Shown here piece by piece: positions 51,486 through 61,124 of a stretch of DNA of 64,000 nucleotides; within the stretch, counting starts at the first letter, position 1; every line of letters begins with the position of its first letter. The position numbers and the translations under genes are program-made. The DNA is taken from positions 186,001 to 250,000 of the forward strand of contig NZ_BAABAY010000007.1 in NCBI RefSeq assembly GCF_039537665.1. The letters are read 5' to 3'. The notes below the pieces were generated by a model, which was not told where the DNA came from, did not search any database, and saw nothing but the letters and a program-made list of their open reading frames with translations. The DNA is from Gaetbulibacter_A aestuarii (GTDB lineage Bacteria; Bacteroidota; Bacteroidia; Flavobacteriales; Flavobacteriaceae).

Positions 51486-52859
51486 TCAAATCATCGATTT
51501 TAAAATCTGCTCGATATCATCTTCAGTCGTATCCGGATTGATAAAACAAAAACGCGAAACGGTTTCAAAAGATGCTCCCGTTTTCCATTTTGTTGGTGTT
51601 ACAAGCGCAAACCCTTTTTCATGATTCTCGTAGGTCCAATGGGTATAATCATCCGGCTCCCAACCTACACGTCGGTATAATACACAAGACAAACTCGGTT
51701 CCCGAACCAATTCCACATGATCCATTTTAGTGATCATTTCACCTGCAATTTGCGCTAATTCAATCCCACGCTCTACCGCTTGTTTGTATCGATCTGTTCC
51801 GTGCATGGCTAAAGAAAACCAAAATGGCAAACCACGAACCCGACGTGTTAACTGAATTTGATAATCTGTTGGATTGAACCCATGAGCACCTTCATCTTTA
51901 AAAATATCTAAATAAGAACCCTCTTGAGAGTGCGCATTCTTTGCCAACTCAGGATTTTTATATATCACCGCACCACAATCATAGGGAGAAAACATCCATT
52001 TATGAGGATCGATAGTAATGCTGTCTGCTTTTTCAATCCCGTTGAATAAATGCCTTACAGAATCTGCCACTAAAGCGCCGCCACCATAAGCTGCATCTAC
52101 ATGAAACCATAAATGCTCTCTTTCACAAAGCGATCCAATACCGTACAGATCGTCAATAATACCTGCGTTTGTAGTTCCTCCTGTAGCAACCACTGCGAAA
52201 AGGCGCTTGCGTTCTTCACTTGTTAAATTATAAATAACTTCTTGTAAAGCTTCCGCAGTCATCACATCTTCGGTATCTACTAATAAAATTTCTACATCGG
52301 CAACTTTAGCCATGGCCTTTATGGATGAATGCGCTCCAATAGAAGTAATTACCAATCCTTTTTTATTTTCATTAACAACATCTAAACTGCGCCAATACTC
52401 GCGGGCTGCTACGATCGCCGACAGGTTTGCTGCTGTTCCTCCACTGGTAAATACGCCAAAAGCACCTTCAGGTAATCCTGTGAGCGATACCATCCAGCGC
52501 ATCGCTTCATTTTCGCAAAAAATACCGCCGGCACCTTCCATCCAATAGGCGCCATGAATACTGGAAGCCGAAGTTACCAGATCGAACATGATCGCTGCCC
52601 TGGTAGGTGATGCGGGCACAAAGGCTAAATGTCTGGGATGATCGATCGGGACATTGGATTTGGTTAAATACTCCTTCCAAAGGTTAAAAGCTTTCTCGCC
52701 TCCGATCCCTTCCTTGGTGATGGTCTCTCCAACAAGCGCCTTAAGTTCTTCTGCTTTTTTAGGTTTATTAATTGTAGTCTGGGTATTAGAAATTCTATCG
52801 ATGACATATTTCATGACATCCATAGTCATTTCTACCAAATCCATGTCTATTTTGTGCAT
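51486..52859 (-). CDS. PLP-dependent group II amino acid decarboxylase
   Basis: A 457-residue fold-type I pyridoxal-phosphate decarboxylase related to aromatic-L-amino-acid and diaminobutyrate decarboxylases. The PLP lysine is in DPHKWMFSPYDCG; GGTAANLSAI and the cofactor Asp in HVDAAYGG are also visible. The substrate cannot be fixed: aspartate, tyrosine, tryptophan or 2,4-diaminobutyrate are all possible for this subgroup. Its start is 3 bp after the bshC stop. Aspartate decarboxylation to beta-alanine for CoA would be an attractive idea, since no panD is in view, but it is only a guess. Confidence 0.86.
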   Translation of the reverse strand: MHKIDMDLVEMTMDVMKYVIDRISNTQTTINKPKKAEELKALVGETITKEGIGGEKAFNLWKEYLTKSNVPIDHPRHLAFVPASPTRAAIMFDLVTSASSIHGAYWMEGAGGIFCENEAMRWMVSLTGLPEGAFGVFTSGGTAANLSAIVAAREYWRSLDVVNENKKGLVITSIGAHSSIKAMAKVADVEILLVDTEDVMTAEALQEVIYNLTSEERKRLFAVVATGGTTNAGIIDDLYGIGSLCEREHLWFHVDAAYGGGALVADSVRHLFNGIEKADSITIDPHKWMFSPYDCGAVIYKNPELAKNAHSQEGSYLDIFKDEGAHGFNPTDYQIQLTRRVRGLPFWFSLAMHGTDRYKQAVERGIELAQIAGEMITKMDHVELVREPSLSCVLYRRVGWEPDDYTHWTYENHEKGFALVTPTKWKTGASFETVSRFCFINPDTTEDDIEQILKSMI

Positions 52860-52862
52860 AAT

Positions 52863-54455
52863 TTATAGCGTTAGGATTAAAAATTCTCCACAAAATGGAT
52901 CTAAGCATTCTAACAAGCTTGGAATTAAAGTATCTCCATATTCCAGATAAAATTCTGAAAAATTAGTGTTTCGTTCTTGCAATCCACGTTGTGGAAATAA
53001 TTCATTTTGCAGCCTGGTTAATCGTTCTACATGATCCGAAAGTTTCCGCTTTTGTGCTCGCAACAATCGTTTTTCAAGTTTTTCAAGACCATTGATTTGC
53101 TTTACCTCCTGAGCCTTAACAGCACCAATAAAGGATTTATCGGTTTGCTCTGCCAGGGTATACAAATCTTTGAACTGCTGTTTTAAATAGTCTTTTTGAG
53201 GTGTAAAGTCGATGTCGATCTCTGAAAGTTCTTCAACCTTTTTATTAATTAATACATCCTGATCTTGAAATAAAGCTTCAGTGGTAACACCAAGTTTTTC
53301 AAGTTTTTCTTTTTGCTTTTTAGTTTGAATTAAAACCGAGTTTCTTAAAAGTAAGATCGGATAAGGAACCTGAACATGTTCAAAAAAACCTTTTAACTGA
53401 AACCAATATGCTAATTCTCCGCCACCACCGATATAACATAAATTAGGGAGTATAACTTCCTGGTATAACGGCCGCATGATCACATTTGGTGAAAAGCGTT
53501 CGGGATGTTGTTCCAATTCCTTTAAAACCTCAGCTTCAGACCAAATAATATCAGTATTCAACACCTTATAAACCTCATTTTCAAAAACGATTCGCTCCCG
53601 TAGATTGGCATTCAAATAAAATAAGTTGATCGCACGGGGATTTACTTGCAAACCATAATGTTTCTCCAGTTCGGCATTGGTTTCAGTCACTTTTTTATGG
53701 GAACATTGCTCCAAAAGTTCCATTCTAACATAGGGTGAAAAGAGCTGTTTCAGGTCTCTATCATTCGCATCGATAATAACCAAACCCGCTTCTTTAAACA
53801 AAGCATTTGCCAAATATCTGGTGGCATCAGCTAAATTATCATGTTTCAAATAGCTCGCTTCAAACAATTTCTTGAGGTCCTGAGCTACAAAACTATCACC
53901 GAATGCCTCTGAAATTACGTTGAAAACAGAATCTAAACCTGAAGTATCAAGTTCTCCAACAGCGCCGTTTGTCTCTTTAGACCAACGCATTTTCCCTCCT
54001 TTGAAATTGAAATAATTGATCTCATCAAAATCATGATCTTCCGTAGCCATCCAATACATGGGTACAAAGTGGTAATCGGGATAGTGTTCTTTTAACGTTT
54101 TGGTTAGATTTATAGTTGAAATGATCTTGTAAAGAAAATATAACGGACCGGTAAATAGATTAAGCTGGTGACCTGTAGTGATCGTAAAAGTGTTGGAATT
54201 TTTTAACGCAGCTATATTGGTTTTTGTTTTTTCCGACATTTCAGAATTTGCATATTGCTCCTTCAATACCTCGGCAAGTACGGAACGATGCGATTCCGGA
54301 AAGACCTTTTTAGTTTCTTCTATCTGTACTTTAAAAGAATTTAACTTTGGAAAACGATTATAGAAAGGTTCAATTTTAGGATCTTCCGCCAGATAATCTG
54401 TAATTAATGAAGTGAAATAGCCTGTTTTTTTAAATGGTATGTATTCTGTTTGCAT
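52863..54455 (-). CDS. bshC: Bacillithiol biosynthesis cysteine-adding enzyme BshC
   Basis: Adds cysteine to glucosaminyl-malate in the last step of bacillithiol synthesis. It is 530 residues, the usual family length. Family marks include ITTGHQLNLFTGPLYFLYKI near residue 95, MYWMATEDHDFDEINYF, and NVIMRPLYQEVILPNLCYIGGGGELAYW, here cited in parts, followed by a C-terminal coiled coil. The N-terminal Rossmann-like core is related to nucleotidyltransferases. bshA and bshB are not in the window. It is 3 bp before the decarboxylase gene. Confidence 0.95.
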   Translation of the reverse strand: MQTEYIPFKKTGYFTSLITDYLAEDPKIEPFYNRFPKLNSFKVQIEETKKVFPESHRSVLAEVLKEQYANSEMSEKTKTNIAALKNSNTFTITTGHQLNLFTGPLYFLYKIISTINLTKTLKEHYPDYHFVPMYWMATEDHDFDEINYFNFKGGKMRWSKETNGAVGELDTSGLDSVFNVISEAFGDSFVAQDLKKLFEASYLKHDNLADATRYLANALFKEAGLVIIDANDRDLKQLFSPYVRMELLEQCSHKKVTETNAELEKHYGLQVNPRAINLFYLNANLRERIVFENEVYKVLNTDIIWSEAEVLKELEQHPERFSPNVIMRPLYQEVILPNLCYIGGGGELAYWFQLKGFFEHVQVPYPILLLRNSVLIQTKKQKEKLEKLGVTTEALFQDQDVLINKKVEELSEIDIDFTPQKDYLKQQFKDLYTLAEQTDKSFIGAVKAQEVKQINGLEKLEKRLLRAQKRKLSDHVERLTRLQNELFPQRGLQERNTNFSEFYLEYGDTLIPSLLECLDPFCGEFLILTL

Positions 54456-54649
54456 AGCGTGTTAAAAAATCACGTAAAGATACGTCTATTTAAATTTTTT
54501 AAATCTAAAAATAACGTTAAGAGTAAAAAGCCTGAAACCTCAGTTATAATTACATATCAAAACGATTGAAATTAACATAAAATTTGACATTATTTCTTAA
54601 GAATTTCGTATTTTAATTACTTAAAATTAAACCTTTTGTAACAAACAAT

Positions 54650-55909
54650 ATGAAAAAGAAAACAATCTTAAAATTTACCCCAATTGTCGTCTTACTTTTT
54701 TTTACCTTTTTTAGGATCACCGCTCAAGAAACACAAGCCTTTAAAGAAGTAAAGGGTGTGGTTATAGACCGTAATACCAAAGACCCATTAATGCTTACAG
54801 ATCTTGCTGTAAAGGAGTCTAATATTACAACGATTACAAATTCAGATGGCGAATTTTTATTAAAGATTCCCAGCTCGCAACTTAATGGAACATTGATCAT
54901 ATCCAGATTGGGATACATTAAACAGGAAATTCCCATATCCGATCTAACGGATGAGATAACTATAGCTTTAAGTCCGGCCGTAACACAACTCAAAGAAATT
55001 GAGATCGCTTCATTTAAAAATGCTAAAAGTTTGTTTGATGCGGTTATGGATAAGCGCGGAAAACTATATAACGTTGATAACACTTTAATGACCGCCTTTT
55101 ACCGCGAAACTATTAGAAAACGTCGTCGCGATGCCTCTTTATCAGAGGCCGTCCTTTTAATTCATAGACGACCAAATGTAGGTTTCAGACGTGATGGCAT
55201 TGAACTTGTAAAAGCCAGAAAAAGCACAGATTACTCCAGATTAGATACCCTAGCTCTTAAATTGCAAGGCGGGCCATTTAGCAATTTATATACGGATATT
55301 GTTCGTTATCCTGAATATATTTTTGATTATGATGATATATCGAGTTATGATTTTTCCTTTGGAAAATCTACGCAAATCAATGACACACCGGTTTACGTTA
55401 TAAATTTTAAACAAAAACGTGAAGTTGTTCGACCTTTATATTATGGCAAATTATATATCGATGCTTCTTCGCTGGCTTTGATCAAGGCAGACTACCGTTT
55501 AAATGTGGAAAATAAAGAGTTAACCAGCAGGATGTATGTTCGTAAAAAACCCCGGCGTGTAGATGTTTATCCAACGGAAGCCCACTATACCGTAACTTAC
55601 AGAAACAAAGGTGGTTCATGGCAGTTTGCATACAGCAATATCGACCTTACCTTTAAGGTAAATTGGAAAGGCCGTTTGTTCAATAGTGTGTACAATTTGA
55701 AAAGTGAAATGGCTATTACTGACTGGAAATTAAGTGAAAATGCTACTGCAAAAAACGACGAGAATATTTTAAGACCTTCAACCGTGCTTGTTGATAAGGC
55801 TTCAGGATTCTCAGATCCAAGATTCTGGGGAGAATATAATATTATTGAACCCGAAAAGTCCATAGAATCAGCAATAAAGAAAATTCAAAGACAATTGGAA
55901 CGGTCTTGA
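54650..55909 (+). CDS. Exported CarboxypepD_reg-like protein
   Basis: A 419-residue exported protein (signal peptide about 1-25, ending ITAQ). Residues about 30-115 form a carboxypeptidase regulatory-like Ig fold (VKGVVIDRNTKDPLMLTDLAV, LIISRLGYIKQEI), typical of the N-terminus of TonB-dependent receptors. The rest (about 120-419) is a beta-rich domain without a plug or barrel: ALKLQGGPFSNLYTDIV, YYGKLYIDASSLALIKADY. It looks like the stand-alone CarboxypepD_reg plus DUF5686-like class but I cannot be sure of the family. A similar protein is encoded at 62452. Confidence 0.78.
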   Translation: MKKKTILKFTPIVVLLFFTFFRITAQETQAFKEVKGVVIDRNTKDPLMLTDLAVKESNITTITNSDGEFLLKIPSSQLNGTLIISRLGYIKQEIPISDLTDEITIALSPAVTQLKEIEIASFKNAKSLFDAVMDKRGKLYNVDNTLMTAFYRETIRKRRRDASLSEAVLLIHRRPNVGFRRDGIELVKARKSTDYSRLDTLALKLQGGPFSNLYTDIVRYPEYIFDYDDISSYDFSFGKSTQINDTPVYVINFKQKREVVRPLYYGKLYIDASSLALIKADYRLNVENKELTSRMYVRKKPRRVDVYPTEAHYTVTYRNKGGSWQFAYSNIDLTFKVNWKGRLFNSVYNLKSEMAITDWKLSENATAKNDENILRPSTVLVDKASGFSDPRFWGEYNIIEPEKSIESAIKKIQRQLERS

Positions 55910-55933
55910 TGTAACGAATTAAATAAATCCATT

Positions 55934-55970
55934 AAGCAACCTTATTCTTCCTCATCGAATAAGGTTGCTT
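55934..55970. repeat. Perfect 14-bp inverted repeat overlapping the parC stop
   Basis: Arms 55934-55947 and 55957-55970 are perfect complements around a 9-nt loop. The stop codon and the last codons of parC (LFDEEE and stop) are inside the stem and loop. A shared terminator for parC and the convergent gene at 54650 is the simplest reading, though neither side has a good T-run. Confidence 0.65.
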
Positions 55971-58599
55971 GTGATTTATCTTCTTTTGAATTTGACTTAT
56001 TATTCGTATTTGAAGAATCTTCCTCTTTGGAAGTGGATAGATCTTCTTCATCTACAACTTCCAAATCATCTGCATGCACCTCCTCCGGCGCTTCGTATGG
56101 CAAAGGATCCAGTAAATTAATTTGATTCACCTTGTCCTTGGTTAATTGATTACCTAAGGCAGTAATTCCTTTAACAGCAATAAAATCTTCCAGGTCAACC
56201 TCAAGATTGTCTTTACGATCTTTTCCGCGCTCTTTGGCAAAAACAACTTCAGCTACCGGTCGCCAGTCCGTGGAAACCACTTCCAGTTGTGAATTTGGAT
56301 GTTCTGAAATAAACAACTCCTCTTTGCCTTCATTCTCTATTAAAAAGCGCTTCACATAGTACAATTCTTTTTCACCATTGTAATAAATCGCAGAAATAGG
56401 CTTTTTAGGAATCCATTTTTCCATCACGATCATATCGCTGTCAAAATGTGTGGTTAGTTCAGGAATAATGGTTTTTGCTACACCATTTTGTTTGATGATC
56501 AGAATACGATCTTCCCCACGGAATTCACCGACCAATTCTCCTCTGCCATCAACATTTAAACGTTCAACGGTATCGTCGAACCAGATCTTTCGGGGTTTCA
56601 AGGTGGAAACACCTTTTTCTTTAAGTTCGATACGCTTTATGGTATATTTTGTTACCAAATTACCTTTCGAAGTGCGTCCTTTTATAATGATATCAGCAAA
56701 ATCAATATCCCATTTCAATTTTTTAATACTTCCAGCCTGACGCAGATGTACAGTAACAACCTCGGCCTCACCATTCGGATTGGCAGAGAAATATAAGACT
56801 TTTGAGTTCTTTGACCCGTTTGTAAGGTCGTATTCACGATCGCGGGTCATACTGGTAACAGCAAAGCGTTTGATGTATGAAGGTCCACCTTTACCATCGC
56901 GATAGATCATATTGTAAATGGTACGCTTGTCTTTTTTCTTGAAAACGGCAACGTGAATGATATCTTTACCAATGAAGGTTTTGGCATCCACTTTTGTAAC
57001 CATCATTTTACCTTCTGCCGTAAATACAATGATATCATCGATATCACTACAATCGCAAACATATTCGTCGCGACGAAGGGATGTTCCTATAAAACCTTCT
57101 TCACGGTTTACATATAATTTTGTATTTCGAATAACTACTTTGGTCGCATCCACATCATCAAAGATCTTGATCTCCGTTTTACGCTCGCGACCTTCACCAT
57201 AATCTTTCTTAAGGCGTTTGAAATAAGCCACTGCATAATCAATAAGATGTTCCAAATGATGCTTGATCTCAGCGATCTGAGCTTCTAAAGCTTCAATTTT
57301 TTGTTGTGCTTTGTCTATATCGAATTTTGAAATACGCTTGATTCGAATTTCAGTCAGGCGAACAATATCTTCCTCCGTTACGGCACGCTTCAAATGTTTT
57401 ATGTGCGGTTTTAAACCTTCATCGATCGCTTTTATAACACCTTCCCAGGTTTCTTCTTCTTCAATATCACGATACACCCGGTTTTCAATAAAGATACGCT
57501 CAAGAGAGGCGAAATGCCATTGTTCTTCAAGTTCGCCTAATTTGATTTCGAGGTCTTGTTTTAGTAAGTCTACTGTATTATCCGTAGAACGACGTAACAT
57601 TTCTGTAACCCCAATAAATAAGGGTTTATTATCTTCAATAACACAACCTAAAGGCGAAATGGAGGTTTCACAACTTGTAAAGGCATAAAGAGCGTCGATA
57701 GTTTTATCAGGCGATAAACCTGAAGGTAAATGTACCAGAATTTCCACCTCAGCTGCCGTGTTGTCCTCAATTTTCTTGATCTTGATCTTGCCTTTATCAT
57801 TGGCTTTTAAAATAGAATCTATTAATGTAGAGGTCGTTGTTCCGTAGGGTACTTCAGTAATAACTAAAGTATTTTTATCTAACTGCGAAATTTTGGCACG
57901 AACACGAATACGTCCGCCGCGCATACCATCATTATAATTTGAAAAGTCGGCTTCACCTCCGGTAGGGAAATCCGGAACTAATGTAAAGCGTTTGCCTTGT
58001 AAGTGTTTTACTGAAGCATCGATCAATTCGATAAAGTTATGAGGCAATATCTTGGTCGATAACCCTACAGCAATACCTTCGCCGCCTTGTGCTAACAAAA
58101 GTGGAAACATCACCGGAAGGTTCACGGGTTCCTTTCGTCGGCCGTCATAACTAGCCTGCCATTCCGTTATTTTAGGATTAAAGACAACATCCAGGGCAAA
58201 TTTGGATAAACGCGCTTCGATGTAACGTGAAGCAGCTGCACCATCACCGGTAAGTATATTTCCCCAGTTTCCTTGAGTATCAATTAGTAAGTCTTTCTGA
58301 CCAATTTGTACCATAGCATCAGCAATACTGGCATCACCATGGGGATGGTATTGCATGGTATGGCCTACAATATTGGCTACTTTGTTATAGCGACCATCAT
58401 CGAGATCCTTCATCGAATGCATAATCCTGCGTTGCACCGGCTTAAACCCGTCTTCAATGGCAGGAACTGCACGCTCCAGAATCACGTATGAGGCATAGTC
58501 CAAGAACCAATCTTTATACATGCCGGTAACCCGGGTTATGGTTTCTTGTGACTCTTCTTCAGGTTGGTTATTTAATTCGTCGTTGGTTTCGTCAATCAT
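55942..58599 (-). CDS. parC: DNA topoisomerase IV subunit A
   Basis: Cutting subunit of a type IIA topoisomerase that decatenates daughter chromosomes. It has 885 residues. The 5Y-CAP domain holds the active-site Tyr126 in AAASRYIEAR, and YHPHGDASIAD is the quinolone-binding region. The tower and coiled-coil regions follow, then a C-terminal DNA-wrapping part with degenerate beta-pinwheel blades and an acidic Ser/Asp-rich tail. I call it ParC because parE lies 3 bp upstream in the same operon; gyrase genes in Bacteroidota are usually apart. Gyrase A remains possible but less likely. Confidence 0.9.
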   Translation of the reverse strand: MIDETNDELNNQPEEESQETITRVTGMYKDWFLDYASYVILERAVPAIEDGFKPVQRRIMHSMKDLDDGRYNKVANIVGHTMQYHPHGDASIADAMVQIGQKDLLIDTQGNWGNILTGDGAAASRYIEARLSKFALDVVFNPKITEWQASYDGRRKEPVNLPVMFPLLLAQGGEGIAVGLSTKILPHNFIELIDASVKHLQGKRFTLVPDFPTGGEADFSNYNDGMRGGRIRVRAKISQLDKNTLVITEVPYGTTTSTLIDSILKANDKGKIKIKKIEDNTAAEVEILVHLPSGLSPDKTIDALYAFTSCETSISPLGCVIEDNKPLFIGVTEMLRRSTDNTVDLLKQDLEIKLGELEEQWHFASLERIFIENRVYRDIEEEETWEGVIKAIDEGLKPHIKHLKRAVTEEDIVRLTEIRIKRISKFDIDKAQQKIEALEAQIAEIKHHLEHLIDYAVAYFKRLKKDYGEGRERKTEIKIFDDVDATKVVIRNTKLYVNREEGFIGTSLRRDEYVCDCSDIDDIIVFTAEGKMMVTKVDAKTFIGKDIIHVAVFKKKDKRTIYNMIYRDGKGGPSYIKRFAVTSMTRDREYDLTNGSKNSKVLYFSANPNGEAEVVTVHLRQAGSIKKLKWDIDFADIIIKGRTSKGNLVTKYTIKRIELKEKGVSTLKPRKIWFDDTVERLNVDGRGELVGEFRGEDRILIIKQNGVAKTIIPELTTHFDSDMIVMEKWIPKKPISAIYYNGEKELYYVKRFLIENEGKEELFISEHPNSQLEVVSTDWRPVAEVVFAKERGKDRKDNLEVDLEDFIAVKGITALGNQLTKDKVNQINLLDPLPYEAPEEVHADDLEVVDEEDLSTSKEEDSSNTNNKSNSKEDKSQATLFDEEE

Positions 58600-58602
58600 G
58601 GA

Positions 58603-60468
58603 TTAGGACACTTTCTCGTCTTCAATTAAATCTAACTCTACTTTCAAATTGTCTATGATGAATTCCTGGCGTGAAGGCGTATTTTTCCCCATATAGAACT
58701 CGAGTAACTCATCGATCGACATGTTATCATCGAGCATCACGGGATCCAATCGCATATCATCACCAATAAAGTGTTTGAATTCATCCGGTGAGATCTCACC
58801 CAGCCCTTTAAATCGGGTGATCTCCGGTTTTGGTTTTAATTTTTCTATTGCCGCTTTACGTTCTTCGTCAGAATAACAATAAATGGTTTCTTTTTTATTT
58901 CGAACACGGAATAGCGGGGTTTGTAAAATATACAAATGGCCTTCTTTAATTACTTCAGGGAAAAATTGTAAAAAGAAAGTGATCAATAACAGGCGAATAT
59001 GCATACCATCTACATCGGCATCCGTAGCAATTACCACATTGTTGTATCGCAGATCTTCAAGAGATTCTTCAATATTCAATGCCGCTTGCAAGAGGTTGAA
59101 CTCCTCGTTCTCATAAACGATCTTCTTAGTGAGTCCGTAACAGTTCAAAGGTTTTCCTTTCAAACTAAAAACGGCCTGCGTATTCACGTCTCGAGATTTA
59201 GTAATACTTCCCGAAGCCGAATCTCCCTCAGTAATGAACAAGGTGGTTTCCAGATTTCGTTCACTTTTGGTATCACCAAAATGAATGCGGCAATCGCGTA
59301 ATTTTTTATTGTGAAGACTGGCTTTTTTAGCACGGTCTTTCGCCAATTTTCGAATACCGGAAAGTTCTTTTCTTTCGCGTTCCGCCTGAAGAATTTTACG
59401 TTGTATCTTTTCTGCAGTTTCAGGGTTCTTGTGTAAATAATTATCCAGATGAGTTTTAAGGAAATCATTCACGTAGGTACGAACCGTAGGGTAATCACCA
59501 CCCATATCTGTAGAGCCCAATTTCGTTTTGGTCTGACTCTCAAAAACCGGCTCCATAACCTTGATAGAAATAGCACTAACCACAGATTTTCGAACGTCCG
59601 AAGCATCGTAATTCTTTCCGTAAAATTCGCGAATGGTTTTTACCAACGCCTCACGAAACGCATTCAAATGTGTTCCGCCTTGAGTGGTATTCTGACCGTT
59701 TACAAAAGAATGATATTCTTCACTATATTGTGTTTTACTATGGGTTAAGGCCACTTCAATATCGTCACCACGCAAGTGAATAATTGGATATAAAAGATCG
59801 GAATCATTAATATTTTCACTTAAAAGATCCTTTAACCCATTCTCGCTGTAATATTTCTCACCGTTAAAAACTATGGTCAGTCCTGGATTCAGGTATACAT
59901 AGTTCTTCAACATTTTAACTACATATTCACTTCTGTATTTGTAGTTCTTAAAAATGGTTTCGTCCGGAATGAACGATACTTTGGTACCTTTTCTACGTGA
60001 GGTGTCATCCAATAATTCTTTATCCTTCAGATTACCTTGTTCAAATTCGGCAGAAGCCGATTTCCCATCACGCGTAGATTCAACTCTAAAATAATACGAC
60101 AAGGCATTTACGGCCTTGGTACCAACACCATTCAATCCCACAGATTTCTTAAAGGCCTTAGAATCGTACTTTCCTCCGGTATTCATTTTGGAAACTACAT
60201 CTACCACTTTTCCGAGAGGAATACCACGACCGTAATCACGAACGATCACTTTATTGCCTTGAATGGATACCTCAATGGTTTTTCCGGCCCCCATCACATA
60301 TTCGTCGATGGAGTTATCCAGCACTTCCTTTAAAAGAATGTATATACCGTCATCCGGAGACGAACCATCACCAAGTTTCCCGATATACATTCCGGGACGC
60401 ATGCGGATATGCTCCTTCCAGTCCAGTGAACGTATATTCTCTTCGGTATATTTCGTTTCTGTAGTCAT
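58603..60468 (-). CDS. parE: DNA topoisomerase IV subunit B
   Basis: ATPase subunit of the same topoisomerase. It has 621 residues. The GHKL ATPase part shows EVLDNSIDEY, RDYGRGIPLG and NGVGTKAVNALS; the TOPRIM domain has EGDSASG and the acidic ATDADVDGMH; the C-terminal segment has RFKGLGEI. The length lacks the 170-residue insertion of E. coli GyrB, in keeping with ParE or with the shorter type IIA B subunits. parC follows after 3 bp. The repeat nest lies upstream, so its promoter may be close to 60480-60540. Confidence 0.92.
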   Translation of the reverse strand: MTTETKYTEENIRSLDWKEHIRMRPGMYIGKLGDGSSPDDGIYILLKEVLDNSIDEYVMGAGKTIEVSIQGNKVIVRDYGRGIPLGKVVDVVSKMNTGGKYDSKAFKKSVGLNGVGTKAVNALSYYFRVESTRDGKSASAEFEQGNLKDKELLDDTSRRKGTKVSFIPDETIFKNYKYRSEYVVKMLKNYVYLNPGLTIVFNGEKYYSENGLKDLLSENINDSDLLYPIIHLRGDDIEVALTHSKTQYSEEYHSFVNGQNTTQGGTHLNAFREALVKTIREFYGKNYDASDVRKSVVSAISIKVMEPVFESQTKTKLGSTDMGGDYPTVRTYVNDFLKTHLDNYLHKNPETAEKIQRKILQAERERKELSGIRKLAKDRAKKASLHNKKLRDCRIHFGDTKSERNLETTLFITEGDSASGSITKSRDVNTQAVFSLKGKPLNCYGLTKKIVYENEEFNLLQAALNIEESLEDLRYNNVVIATDADVDGMHIRLLLITFFLQFFPEVIKEGHLYILQTPLFRVRNKKETIYCYSDEERKAAIEKLKPKPEITRFKGLGEISPDEFKHFIGDDMRLDPVMLDDNMSIDELLEFYMGKNTPSRQEFIIDNLKVELDLIEDEKVS

Positions 60469-60725
60469 ATTAAAAATGCAGGGGTTTTAAGGTAGGTCGC
60501 TAATATAACACAACACCATAAAAAATAAAACAACCGCTTCACAAAGTAATTAACAATAAATCGGCAAAATTGTTGAGAACATTGATAATCAGGCCGTCAT
60601 TACGAATTTATTTTTGTCATTCAGAGCACTAGCGAAGAATCTCACCGTCAATGCGAGTAAAACGATTTGTCATTCCCGCGAAGGCGGGAATCTATAAATT
60701 ATCATAACACTTTTATATTTTTTTT

Positions 60726-60812
60726 CGGGCGTTCCCCTGCGGGTCGGGCTATCCGCTACAAGTCCGCGCTCGTCCCTCGCTGTGGGCTTTCCGCTACTAT
60801 CCCTAACGCGGG
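60726..60812. repeat. GC-rich intergenic element with direct repeat
   Basis: About 87 bp, much more GC-rich than its flanks. It contains GGGCTATCCGCTAC (60746-60759) and GGGCTTTCCGCTAC (60784-60797), a 14-bp near-direct repeat spaced 38 bp. I recall very similar sequences between genes in many flavobacterial genomes, with the middle part variable. It could encode a structured RNA or be a repeat element. Confidence 0.6.
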
Positions 60813-61011
60813 TGTATTGCTTCCTTGAACATTTCGTTAAAAATTAAGACAAATCTTCAAGTAAGCCAAAAACCTTGAGCAATCAGTCATTCCTGCAATG
60901 GTGGGAATCTTTAACCTAAAAAAAAGACAATCAGTCCTGTGGATTCCTGCCTGCGCAGGAATGACGATAGTGATATGAACACGTTAGTGTGAACCTCGCA
61001 ATGTCTAACCT

Positions 61012-61085
61012 GTCATTCAGAGCGTCAGCGAAGAATCTGAAGCAAAGAAAGGAGATTCTTCAGTCGTTGCCTACTTCTGAATGAC
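61012..61085. repeat. 74-bp palindromic repeat element
   Basis: Outer arms GTCATTCAGA and TCTGAATGAC are perfect complements; inner arms GAAGAATCT (61030-61038) and AGATTCTTC (61053-61061) pair as well. The whole folds into a two-part hairpin, like a MITE or REP unit. Confidence 0.7.
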
Positions 61086-61124
61086 AAAAAGCATGGTCAT
61101 TTAAAACCAGAACAAAAATCAGAG

